Source: Leptobrachium leishanense
Taxonomy: Eukaryota > Chordata > Amphibia > Anura > Megophryidae
Assembly: GCA_009667805.1 (NCBI GenBank)
Contig: CM019065.1
Span: forward strand, 150,448,101 to 150,512,100
Length of the DNA: 64,000 nucleotides
Direction: 5' to 3'
The translations under genes were made by a program, and so were the position numbers. Positions 1 to 9,493 of the stretch are shown here, piece after piece (within the stretch, counting starts at the first letter, position 1; every line of letters starts with the position of its first letter). Below the pieces are notes generated by a model. That model saw only the letters and a list, made by a program, of their open reading frames with translations, ran no database searches and was not told the origin of the DNA.

Positions 1-235
1 ATCTGAAGAGATGGGTTTTGAGGGATTTCTTGAAGGATTGAAGATTAGGGGAGAGTTTTATATGGCGAGGAAAGTCATTCCACAGGACCTGAGCTGCCCT
101 TGCGAAGTCTTGGAGGCGAGAGTTGGCAGTGCGGGAGTAGGTGGAGGTCTCCCAATGAATGGAGTGATCTAGACAGCACATACTTGCAGAGTAATGAAGA
201 CATGTAAGGGGGGTCAAGTTATTGAGTTAGTTAAA
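1..235. other. unassigned sequence at window start
   Basis: I see no coding potential, terminal repeats or tandem structure here. The only thing to add is that the neighbouring segment is MITE-derived. Confidence 0.4.
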
Positions 236-545
236 AATATTGTCGTTTTTAAGTTAATTTTCTAGTTGTGATTACCTTTTCAGTTAGCCGCAGTGAAACA
301 TAATTAGCATTAGGACTTTGTAATCGTAGCGCTAATGAACTCTTTGCACTCTGCATGTTAAGCATAAGCAGTGCAAAGTACAGTAAGCTCGCGCTGAAAA
401 GCGCAATCTCCGAATTGCTAATGATTTTTTTAACCTGTTAGCATTCAGAATGTACTATGGTCGACCTGCACTAGGGACACTTAAGCTAACGTTAATGCTT
501 ACACAGTTTAGTGCTAACGTTAGCGTTAACTATGTAATAGGGCCC
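236..545 (-). mobile_element. M1 MITE fragment (GGGCCC-ended family), left limit uncertain
   Basis: The right end TATGTAATAGGGCCC at 531-545 is the inverted form of the M1 terminus seen at 2287 and 25486. Inside are the family's palindrome-rich GCTAACGTTAGCGTTAAC block and a segment with GCAAAGTACAGTAAGCTCGCG that recurs at 4691-4726. The other terminus is not recognisable, so this is a truncated copy. Confidence 0.6.
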
Positions 546-604
546 GTAGACTTTAATGGCTCTGGTAAGTTTGCAACAGCTCTGGTTAAGTTTACACCAG
601 GGTT
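546..604 (+). repeat. dispersed repeat with TTTACACCAGGGTTGGAAT core
   Basis: The segment contains CTCTGGTAAGTTTGCAACAG and then CTCTGGTTAAGTTTACACCA. Related stretches lie at 24515-24570, 55960-56035 and, inverted, 41815-41905. The repeat travels next to M1-like DNA and is probably an outer part of a related MITE. The origin is not identified. Confidence 0.5.
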
Positions 605-772
605 GGAATAGGGCCCCAATTTTTTATTCTTTTTTTTCCCCGTGCACAAGTCTAATAGTGATTAAAGCCAACTAATGCACACCTGAAAAACAACAACCAG
701 GCACTACCAGATTGACCATGTTTTCCTGGGCACATATACTTTATTCATGCTGATGGGCAGTGCATGAACTAT
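605..772 (+). repeat. 168-bp direct repeat, copy 1
   Basis: It begins GGAATAGGGCCCCAATTTTT and ends GGGCAGTGCATGAACTAT. A second copy of the same length lies at 1452-1619. I noted one difference (CGTGCAC here, CGAGCAC there), so the pair looks recent or recently homogenised. Confidence 0.85.
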
Positions 773-1451
773 AAATTTAAAAGAAACAGTGAAGCGCCTT
801 CAGAAAAAGTGAATAAACGTACACGCTACACATTGAATTTGGGGGTTCTCCTAAAAACCTGAAAACATGTATTGTAGATGGTCAACGGAGCGCCAGCAAA
901 CTGGATGTACGATTAGTCACTATACATGTCCAATAGACTGTCTTCTAGATCTTCCCAAGAGAACCGCTCTTCCAAATAAAATAAATTTCTGCAGAAGAGA
1001 AGGAATATAATGGTGCAGTATGTCAATCCACCATAGGAGGAAAGTAAATCGGTTGAGGTCCTACTCACATGATGCAGAGCCTGACCTCGGCTCTAGGGTG
1101 GATAGTGATTATGGGTCTTCAAAAGATGTTCAGGTGCCCATATACCCGCAATAGGATTCTTCAAGCACTTTCCCCTGCAGTGGATCAGAAAAATACCAAC
1201 GCACTTTCTGGTGCAATATCGTTTAAAATAATAATAGAGTAGGTGCTCGTAAATGGTTACACTCACATATTAGTGAGCCGCATTGGCTCCAAGATGTTGC
1301 ATAGGAATATCAAGGTAATTCCAAAACCTTCTCTAAAATCACATTCCAGGAAGCAGCAATTGTTTAAAATACATTTATTTAATACATAAATTGTATTTAC
1401 CAGTACGCGTTTCGCTCCTTAGAGCTTCTTCAGCTGGTATGAGCTGGGCTG
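773..1451. other. spacer between the two 168-bp direct repeats
   Basis: About 680 bases of non-coding sequence. A stretch ACGCGTTTCGCTCC followed by TTAGAGCTTCTTCAGCTGGT lies near its right end (about 1404-1438). Nothing coding is visible. Confidence 0.4.
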
Positions 1452-1619
1452 GGAATAGGGCCCCAATTTTTTATTCTTTTTTTTCCCCGAGCACAAGTCT
1501 AATAGTGATTAAAGCCAACTAATGCACACCTGAAAAACAACAACCAGGCACTACCAGATTGACCATGTTTTCCTGGGCACATATACTTTATTCATGCTGA
1601 TGGGCAGTGCATGAACTAT
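1452..1619 (+). repeat. 168-bp direct repeat, copy 2
   Basis: Near-identical partner of 605-772. The sequences outside the two copies differ, so the duplication is limited to this 168-base block. It does not have TG...CA ends and is not an obvious LTR. Confidence 0.85.
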
Positions 1620-1807
1620 GCCACCCCACGGCATGTAGACTCCATACACTGCAGATAAGAAATCAAAAAGGAATCTCAGGTAACCTGCCCTGATTACCCT
1701 CCTGCAGTATATGAATTATACATGTTGCAGGGCAGCACTTTTCCATGTGCTCCCCTCTTCATGAAATAGCAGTACGTGTACAGGAAAACATGGCCGATCT
1801 GACAACC

Positions 1808-2286
1808 CTATCCCACATACCTTTATTTATTTATAAAGTATTTTGCCAGGAAGGATACATTGAGATTTCTCTAGTTTTCAAGTTTGTCCTGGGTTCAAGA
1901 ACATTCAAAGTTTACAGTGGGTACAGAAATACAGAGTAGTAAAATGTAATATATTATAAATAACACACATACAGATTTACACAGAAAATAAATATGTAAG
2001 ATATATATTCATTATGTTACATGTTTACAGGTGCATTCCGTATCGAGGTATGTTAATAGAGATTAAGTGACTTTAGACTGGGGGAAGTTTTTATGGTGTC
2101 TGGGAGATTATTCCATAACTGCGGTGCTCTGTAGGAAAATGAGGATCGAGCCACTTTCTTTTTGTATTGTGGTATTGCATGTAAGGCACAGGTCCTGGAT
2201 TGGCAGTTATAGGAGGACGGAACTGATGGGGGAAGCAGTCTATTCAGGTAGGGTGGTAGCTTCCCAGAAAAGTTCTTAAACACCAG
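1808..2286 (-). pseudogene. CR1/Rex1-like LINE, 3' end (reverse strand), broken
   Basis: Reading leftwards from 2286, the reverse strand encodes the extreme C-terminus of a Rex1-like reverse transcriptase polyprotein. It contains the LPPYLNRLLP and FSYRAPQLWNNLPDTI motifs, also encoded at 15770-16000 on the forward strand. The 3' UTR with GAACCCAGGAC and CTTCCTGGTAAAATACTTTA and a (TAAA)n tail ends at 1808. The reading frame runs only from 2304 to 2053. The rest of the same LINE copy continues at 3004-3510 on the far side of an M1 MITE. The copy is 5' truncated and cannot be active. Confidence 0.85.
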
Positions 2287-3000
2287 GAGCCATATTACAT
2301 ACATAACGCTAACGTTAGTGCTCAGCTTTGTGAGCGTTAACGTTAGCTTTGGTTGCCCTAGCGTGGGCGGACCATATTAATTGCCAAACGCTAACAGGTT
2401 AAAAAACCCGTTAGCGTTTCTGAGCTTACGCTTTTCAGCGCGAGCTTAATGTACTTTGCGTTCCCTATGCTTAACATGGGGAAAGCAAAGTGTTAATTAG
2501 CGTTAGGATTACAAAGTCCTAATGCTAATTACGCCTCCCTGCAGTTAACTGAAAAGTTAACCACAGCTAGAAGCTGGTGCTAGCTGATTCCGCTCCATGA
2601 CATACTTAAAAACGAGAGAAATCTCAACGTATCCTTCCTGGTAAAATACTTTATAATGCGGCAAAAACGGCGGCCTGATCTGCTTCTTCTGGCTGCCAGG
2701 AGCAGAGAGAGACCGGGGATAAAAGTCCCCCAGTCTTCCTCTGCGAATCACTCCGCCGACCTGGTGAGGTGAGATCCTGCATGTCATGTTACCGGCAGAG
2801 GAAGCCTCAATGGAGTCCTATGGACTCCATGGAGGGGATGCTCGCAGCAGTGCTTAGCGCTGCCAAGCATCCCGAAGCTTAGTGCTGCATTACGGTTCAG
2901 GCTGCTGGATTAGCGCCTGCACCGTAATAGCACACTGAAAGGAGGTGCAGGTTTTCCTCCTTAGCGTCCCCAGTTTAGCATGATGATTGTAATAGGGCCC
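2287..3000 (+). mobile_element. M1 MITE inserted in the reverse-strand Rex1 LINE
   Basis: The ends are GAGCCATATTACA on the left and TGTAATAGGGCCC on the right, a 13-bp imperfect terminal inverted repeat. CAG at 2284-2286 and again at 3001-3003 is a 3-bp target duplication. The undamaged LINE at about 15740-15760 has a single copy of the equivalent bases, which confirms the insertion. A 3-bp duplication suggests PIF/Harbinger (inference). A 55-bp Rex1 tail piece sits inside at 2604-2658. No transposase is encoded. Confidence 0.85.
2604..2658 (+). repeat. Rex1-like LINE tail fragment nested in M1
   Basis: It carries CTTAAAAACGAGAGAAATCT and CCTTCCTGGTAAAATACTTT, the last bases of the Rex1-like 3' UTR seen at 16160-16213. 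It is a severely 5'-truncated insertion. Confidence 0.75.
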
Positions 3001-3003
3001 CAG

Positions 3004-3510
3004 GTTGGAAAGGTGAAGGGTGCGTCTAGATTCCAGCGATGGCCGGTTTAGCTCTTTTAACATGTCACAATGGTGGGTCATGTAGTTACATTGTAGCACA
3101 AAGCGGCAGAATGAGTTATACAATGTAGTAAGTTTCTGAAGGTGCGTTCGCGGGGCGGCTGCATACACTACATCTCCTTATTCAATAACCGGCATAAGCA
3201 TTTGTTGTACAATCTGCTTTCTTACCGCGGGGCTCAGGCAGGATTTGTTTCTGTACAGGGCACCTAGTTTGGGGTAAAGTTTAGATGAGAGTTTTTTGAT
3301 GTGGGGGCCGAAGGATAGATTTGGGTCTAACCACATACCTAGATATTTGAGAGAACTGACTGGTCAGCGTGCCATTTGATTTTGTCCTGACACAGATGGG
3401 GATTTTGCAATTTATCTAGTTTAGGTGCTGTTCCAAAGAGCATTGTGACAGTTTTGTCAGTATTTAGAAAGAGTTTGTTATCTGCGATCCACTTTTCTAC
3501 CTCTGTAAAT
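3004..3510 (-). pseudogene. CR1/Rex1-like reverse transcriptase fragment (reverse strand)
   Basis: This is the upstream continuation of the LINE at 1808-2286. The reverse strand encodes a HLQKLTTLYNSFCRF segment and, upstream of it, the thumb region matching the forward copy at 15260-15560. The frame is open from 3168 to the MITE junction, where the reading enters M1 sequence and becomes meaningless. A C-run here has five C where the forward copy has four (about 15451), which identifies the forward copy as the one with a deletion. The 5' limit is abrupt at about 3510. Confidence 0.85.
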
Positions 3511-3667
3511 TATGGGCCCTATTTCCTAGGTCTTGCTAACATGAGGATGCTAACGGGGAAAATCTGCGCATGCAGATTTCGCCATAGAGGTCCCATCTGA
3601 CTGTGATATTCCAGGGCAGGTGCTACCTCAGCACCTTGCCCTGGAAAACAGCACTAACCGCTGTGAC

Positions 3668-3742
3668 ATTTATTTATTTATAAAGGATTTTACCAGGAAG
3701 GATACATTGAGATTTCTCTTGTTTTCAAGTATGTCCTGGGAT
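3668..3742 (-). repeat. Rex1-like LINE tail fragment (reverse strand)
   Basis: It starts ATTTATTTATAAAGGATTTT and ends near GTATGTCCTGGGA, the inverted 3' tail of the Rex1-like LINE. Confidence 0.75.
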
Positions 3743-3778
3743 AATTGCAGTAGCGCTTCTGCGCACTGTGAATATCAC

Positions 3779-4355
3779 TGTCACGATCCTCCTGAATAAC
3801 TAATATACTGGTCGCTGTACTATCCTACTCTTCTGATACTTAGGATGGTTGGCACAGCTACCTATAACCAAAAACCAAAGGAGTATGCTTATAGGTATAC
3901 AAACATATGGAGTTAACAGCAAGTATGCTCATGATCCAGGTACATGGGGTAAAACGACATAACAAATCAGCAGGGTTTAACAAAGTAGTCATAGGAATGC
4001 CAAGGGTCTTCTCGCCAGGATAGTGTGTTAGCCGTATGCCAGGAGGTCTTATCGCCAGAAAGCCAGAACAGGAGCCAAGTGGGTTAAGAGCCAGGAAAGA
4101 AGACAAGCAGGGGTCGGTAACGAGTAATCAGCAAATAAAGTTCACGAGCGAGCACTGAAAGGAGGTAAAACCACATCACGTCAACTTGCTAGTCACGGCT
4201 GAGTGGTTTTAAACCCAGTGGGTGCTGCGTCACCACACTGCACCACGCCCCTGGCCTTACTATGTGACCGCAACTGATCGGCATATCACTCTCGCTTGGC
4301 CAGCGAGCACAGCACTGCCGGGTCCCGGGGATGGAAGACAGCGTGGGACGTGACA
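3779..4355 (-). mobile_element. solo LTR with 5-bp target duplication ATCAC
   Basis: It begins TGTCACGATCC and ends GGGACGTGACA (TG...CA), flanked by ATCAC at 3774-3778 and 4356-4360. On the reverse strand it has a TATA-like GGGTTTAAAACC at about 4210. Downstream of that is a pyrimidine-rich CGACCCCTGCTTGTCTTC block resembling one in the solo LTR at 20952. No internal gag or pol is present. The 5-bp duplication fits LTR retrotransposons such as Ty3/gypsy; the exact family is not assigned. Confidence 0.8.
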
Positions 4356-4866
4356 ATCACCTCCTGGAGTCCATAGGAATCCATGGAGGGTTGCACTTCT
4401 GGGCCGCGAGCCATGCGTAATCTTGCACAGCACCGTGGAGTGAGTCTGGGAACTATTTGTTTCCAGTCTCACTCTGCTCTAGGCGACAAGAAGCAGTTAC
4501 CCTTCTCACCGTGAGATGAGTAGTGAGTATCGAATTTATTGGGGATTTTTATACATGATTCTGCAAATGCAGAATCATGTAGTGCCAGCTTTTAGAAGGT
4601 GCTAAATTTGGCTGTCCACATCCCTGTGAAAATTAGCGCTAGCATTTTGTAATACTTTACTAACGCTAATGGACGTTTGTCTTCCCATGTTATGTATAGG
4701 ATGCGCAAAGTACAGTAAGCTCGCGGAAGGTAGCGCAAAAATGATGTGCTAACAGGTGTAGCATCAGGAATGTAATATGGGTGGCATGCGTTAAACACAC
4801 TTATCCTGGCAATATCGCCTACACATCCAGTCGCCATCGTTAGCGCCAACTATGCAAAAGCTCTAT

Positions 4867-6401
4867 AAATTCCAGCATTATGGAATATGTTTACTCTATA
4901 TAAATAATTTTAATTGCAATTGGAGGTTTTTTTCCTCTCAACATTGGTATTTGGCCTATGTACTTATCTCAACTCACTGGTCAGTGAATACGCCTTTTGG
5001 TCTATGAATTTCCAGACTATCCCATACTCCAAACCACTTTACTTTCTCTGGATTCCCACCATACACAATCACGCGCATTCTCAAGGACTTGCATTTTTAT
5101 CCATAACACCCTTTATGATATTAAGCAATAATGTACTTAACCTTTTTATATGGAGTGTTCTGCAAATACCTCTTGACAGTACTTACAGTATTTCTCAGAC
5201 AGAGTCATATTGACGTATTTCATGCCATAAAGTACCTGAACATGAAAGCAGCACATTTTAGTAACGTAATTCTTTATTGTTGTGGGTGAGCAATGACAGG
5301 GAATGCTCTCCAAGCTGGTTGCCATTACAAACCTTCGCCACCGTACATATAGAATAGTGAGGACTAAGCCTGGAAACCTAGATGTATTGGTATCCTATGT
5401 CCCATGATGCTCTGTTACCCATGGTATCCTATGGGAAAGACACGTGTTGGTTAGGGTTGAAAATGTGTCAAAAAAGAGATGTTTCAATGATTCGCCAATT
5501 TGGCTGCAGACGAATTGGATGCCTTTCCAATTTGCCCATGGCTGTTTCTTAGTGCTTTGAATTTGGCTGCGGCCGAATTAAACACCTTGGTCTAAACCAG
5601 AGTGTCCTTTTTCTCAGCTAGTGTTAGAAATTAGGGTTAGGTTTGAGATTCTTTTTGCCACCTGCGGCTAAAGAAGGTGCAGAATTGGTTGTGTCTTTGT
5701 GGGTGTATACCAGAGCTGCAAAGCATTGACATGCGGTGAGGTGAATGGCCAGTGAATCACACCCCTTCCCTACTCCCGCTGCTGTCCTCTTCACCCCTCA
5801 AAATAAAATGAATTCCACTTATTTATTTTAAAACTATTCCCCCTCTCCTGCTTACCCTTCTTGCAGGGAGGCGATAAATCTCTGGTTGTCCAGTGGGAGT
5901 GCCAGCAGACTCACCTCTTGAGGTCGTGGTGATCCAGTGGGGTCAGCCACTGGGCCCCTGCAGGTAGCCAATAATATGTATTCATGGTGTTAGAGTGGTG
6001 GATTAGTGTGATATGCACCACTGTCAGGAGCAGACCGCATAACACTCCCTCTCCGTAGCTGGCATGTTATCGTCAAGCACTGCGTGCGCTCTGACTCACA
6101 CTGAATGTACTCTTATTGAGCACCAGCAAGCATGCGGGATTGTTATGTGGTAGTCTACTCTGTACCAGATAGAGCATAGGATCAACAGGAAACATAAAAG
6201 ACTACAGGGAGCCACCAAGCCACTGAACAGCTCTAGGCTGCTTGGAGTAACAACTCCATGTTCCCGGCCCCACTGACAGGAGAGGCTCGCTTGACATGCT
6301 TCCAATTTCCACATACCCCACCTGCTGCAAAGCAGTAAAACTCTCAGCAATGAGTCTATAACCTATATTAAATGTTGTCAGAAACCATTCGGTGTAAATA
6401 A
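4867..6401. other. unassigned non-coding stretch
   Basis: About 1.5 kb with no convincing gene or terminal-repeat element. Short ORFs (for example 4914-5213) have no recognisable domain. A short TTAGGGTTAGG-like patch lies near 5630. Confidence 0.4.
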
Positions 6402-6409
6402 GGTACAAT

Positions 6410-7445
6410 CAGGGCTGGATTAACATGGGGCTATTGGAGCAGAAGCTCCATGCCCCATAATAGGCCCAGAGAAAGTATAACTATGTCTGCATTGATGGCC
6501 ATTTGGACCCCTATATCTCTGGTTCCATAGCAGCTACAGAGTCAAGTGAGGTATCACCGGAAAGGCCAGAGCATGACCTTTCCAATGATGAGGTTTTATG
6601 TGTAACAATAAAAATAAAATAATATTTATTTTTTCATCTTTCTTTCTAACACAGCAATATTGTTTACTTTTTCAATTATAAAAGGGAACAATGATGCTGC
6701 ACTAACTGACCATCTCTTTTCTCATGTCACCAACAAGTGTGGAGGAGATGGCGCAATCCGTTATTACGCATTGTTCCATCAAAAACCTAAACCTCCGCAC
6801 TGCAGCGAGGAGCACTGGGGTGACTTTGGAAACCTGTGTCTCTAATCTTTACATCGTACAAGGTCAAGTGTCATTGGACAGATCAGAGTCTGGTCTTTGC
6901 ATTGACACCAAACATGACCATGTAAAATCTAAACGAGAAAAAAAAAGAAGCTTTTTTTAATTTAGTTTTTGTTCTAAAACGATGGCATTGTCCATTTGTC
7001 ACACATAAAATGAGCAATACCACTGCCATTACTCACCTTCTCATTTCCCGCGCTGGGAGCAACTTCATTGTTTTATATATATAGTCATATTATTCATAAA
7101 ACACAATCCTTCAAAACACAAGTGAAAATTTAAATTTTTTTCACTTTTGTCTAAAATTGTGTATTTTCTCAGAAAAATGCAGTAACAGGTTCCCATTTCA
7201 TTATTACTGTAACAAGAATGCACTATAGAATATATAACCACAAAAGGTTTGTTTGATGAAATGGGAATAACATAATTTTACACGCTATAAATGATTGAAA
7301 TCTGAATGGAATATATCTGTCTGGTTAGATATACCCGTATCTGCACTATTAAATAACCTAAACTTTGTTTTCATTTCACTAAATTCCAAAAAAAGCTCAC
7401 CAAAATCTTCAGCTCCAGGCCCACAGAGATCTTAATCTGGCCCTG
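6410..7445. mobile_element. non-autonomous hAT-type element, 1036 bp
   Basis: The ends are CAGGGCTGGATTAACATG and, inverted from the right, CAGGGCCAGATTAAGATC. The 8-bp flanks GGTACAAT (6402-6409) and GATACAAT (7446-7453) differ at one base and act as a target duplication, the length typical of hAT transposases. It contains TTTCCAATGATGAGG, related to sequence at 42230-42250. No transposase is encoded, so it would need an enzyme supplied in trans. Confidence 0.85.
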
Positions 7446-7453
7446 GATACAAT

Positions 7454-8008
7454 GCTTTTGTTCTAAAAGACATCTTTCAGGAAAATAGCTAATACAGGTC
7501 ATGAATACTTGTCTTAATATGAAAGTGAATATTAACATGAAATTATTTCATATTGGGTGGGGAAGCAGAATTTGGAATGCCTACGGCAGCACCAAATCGG
7601 AATATTCCCCTCCGGGCAGGGGACAAGCAGAATAAAATGTGACTAGTAGAGATTTGGACAAAGATATCATGGTGGGACAGAGGCATTAGGGGGTGAATGA
7701 AATTAGGAAAGTGACGTGAGAAACATGTGTGGATATGTGTGAGGGAAACATGGGGGGGTTGGTTCTAGTGGAGAATTTGGTTTATTGAAAATCGAGATAA
7801 AAGTAAAGTGTAGACTCAGGAGACAAGAAAATCTTAAATACATTTACACAATATACAGAGTGAACTTTTCATCCTCGCAAACACCACACATACAGTATAT
7901 AAAATTTTGCATTCACATATATAAAGTCACTGGTATACACAGAAATTAAAACATTAGCACTTATATACCTCCTGCAACCCATCTCAGGCAGACTGTACAA
8001 AATAGATT
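7454..8008. other. unassigned AT-rich stretch
   Basis: No coding, tandem or terminal-repeat structure was recognised. Confidence 0.4.
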
Positions 8009-8333
8009 AGACGCCCTATTCCAAGGTTGGCAATACAATAACTTCTCGTGGCGTTATACATAACGTCTCAAAGTTATCTCATCACTTGGAATTGCTGTTC
8101 CACTCTTAGCGGAACCTCGGCTTCCACCATACTCACCTCTCATCCCACGGTGGATAGGGCAGCGCAATCTGTGCCGGGGGCATAGTGAGACTGGGAAAAA
8201 ATAAGGCCTAGTCTCCCTCTGCAGTGCTGTACGATCTCGCAGCTGAGACACACAACTCTTCATAGTGTCCTATGGAATCCAGGAGCTGATACTCGTGGTG
8301 GCGTGCAGTGAATTTTAAACAGATTTATTTTAT
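8009..8333 (+). repeat. M1-like MITE fragment
   Basis: It starts ACGCCCTATTCCAAGG. It has the M1 interior order: ACTCACCTCTCATCCC, an AGTCTCCCTCTGC block, GTCCTATGGAATCC and GATACTCGTGGTGGCG. The last also occurs at 20051-20066. It is cut off on the right by the M2 MITE. Confidence 0.55.
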
Positions 8334-9229
8334 CAGGGTTATTCAAAGAGATTCGAAAAGTCACTGGACGTTCGGTGACTTTTCGTTCTCTTCAATTCGG
8401 TGCAAATCGGCTTTCCCATTTCGGCCACCCTGCGGTGTATTCAGCAAGCACCACAGGGCTGTTAAAGTGCAGGGAAAAGCTTTCCGAAAACCCGGCGAAA
8501 ACCCAGCGAATGCACGCCGAAAACCCGCAAAAACATCTGGATTAACCCGTCAAAGATGCCAGAAAAACCCAAGCAGGAGCCGATCACACGCAGTGAAGTC
8601 ACCGGAAAAAGCCGACACCGCAGACGAGTGAAGTGAATAAATTAGAAAAACAGTTTGCATGAATGTTTGAAAAATGAAACGCTGTTTGCAAAGAAACTAC
8701 TGAGCGAAAGTGTCTGAAATTTACATATGAGGTCCAGGGAATGATAATAAAAAGGGCTGTTACAGAAAAAATAAGTAAAGTTAAAAAAAAAATAATCTGA
8801 CTTTTTAAAAAAAAAATGCTTAAAATATCCAAAAAAATCTATAAATAAAGAGACTCTTTACTGCAGAATTTTATAATTACCGGTTTATTAGATATTGAAT
8901 TAAAACGGGAATAATTTTAACATTGAAGCCTATGGAATTCTCCTGAATAAACCTGTCGAATTAAACCACCGAATGGCAGGGCATTAGGGGAACCTTTCAC
9001 TGCTGGTTTGTGTTCTCTGAATAGCCGAAGCAGTGCTTTTTCATGGGGATTTCACTGCCCTCGAACAGGCACCGTATGTGCAGGCAATTCGCCAGGATTT
9101 GGCAAATTGCATGCTCTCTGGATAGCCGAATGGCCAAGAAAGGTAACCGAACGCTGAAAATCTCCAGCCATTCGGCTGAAAATCTCCAACCAATTTCTCC
9201 AGCTATTCGGATCTCTTTGAATAACCCTG
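8334..9229. mobile_element. M2 MITE, copy 1 (896 bp)
   Basis: The terminal inverted repeat is CAGGGTTATTCAAAGAGATT on the left, with the matching ATCTCTTTGAATAACCCTG on the right. Just inside the left end is a hairpin formed by CGAAAAGTCAC and GTGACTTTTCG. The same 0.9-kb element, diverged, lies at 43078-43977. It includes the about 110-base module described for 8828-8935. The target duplication is not clear. Confidence 0.8.
8828..8935 (+). repeat. shared 105-110 bp module, copy 1
   Basis: The module contains AAATAAAGAGACTCTTTACT, GGTTTATTAGATATTGAATT and CATTGAAGCCTATGG. Related copies are at 43585-43690, 45553-45660 and 58563-58678, inside elements with different termini. Confidence 0.8.
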
Positions 9230-9304
9230 TGTGTACAGGAAATGTTTTCTTAAATTTTGCTAACTTATTGCAATAGAAAGTAGTCGTACGTACGTTTCTC
9301 ATAC

Positions 9305-9358
9305 TACCATTTCAATGTTCTTGAACCCAGGACACACTTGAAAATGGGAGAAATCTCA
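9305..9358 (+). repeat. Rex1-like LINE tail, left half, split by an L2 LINE
   Basis: CAATGTTCTTGAACCCAGGA is followed by GAGAAATCTCA and then stops. The missing continuation TATCCTTCCTGGTAAAATAC begins at 12912, on the far side of the L2 LINE. Confidence 0.85.
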
Positions 9359-9493
9359 TTTGAGCCTTGGCTCTTGTGACATCCCCAAGTGGCATCCTAA
9401 GTGGACGTTTAGAGTTGATTTCCTGGAGTTGCGGGACTGGAGGAAGGAACTGCAAGGCCCACTTTTTACTCTGGGTAAACACACGTCTATATC

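Larger units (their letters stand above)
3514..4863 (-). mobile_element. M1 MITE with nested Rex1 tail and solo LTR
   Basis: The left end is GGGCCCTATTTCC. The right end is a decayed M1 terminus (GCAAAAGCTC), with TAT flanking both sides (3511-3513 and 4864-4866) as a possible 3-bp duplication. M1 interior landmarks are the paired AGTCCATAGGAATCCATGG segment and GCGCAAAGTACAGTAAGCTC. Two later insertions sit inside: a Rex1 tail at 3668-3742 and a solo LTR at 3779-4355. Confidence 0.6.

Noticed and set aside
605..1619. LTR retrotransposon with 168-bp LTRs
   Set aside because: The copies do not start TG or end CA, no target duplication flanks them, and the interior has no coding sequence.
3779..4355. 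Endogenous retrovirus
   Set aside because: Only an LTR-like sequence with a 5-bp duplication is present here and at the other two sites. No gag, pol or env remains are attached, so a viral origin cannot be claimed.
4914..5213. 99-codon open frame
   Set aside because: No recognised motif, no homologous copy in the window, and length compatible with chance in AT-rich DNA.
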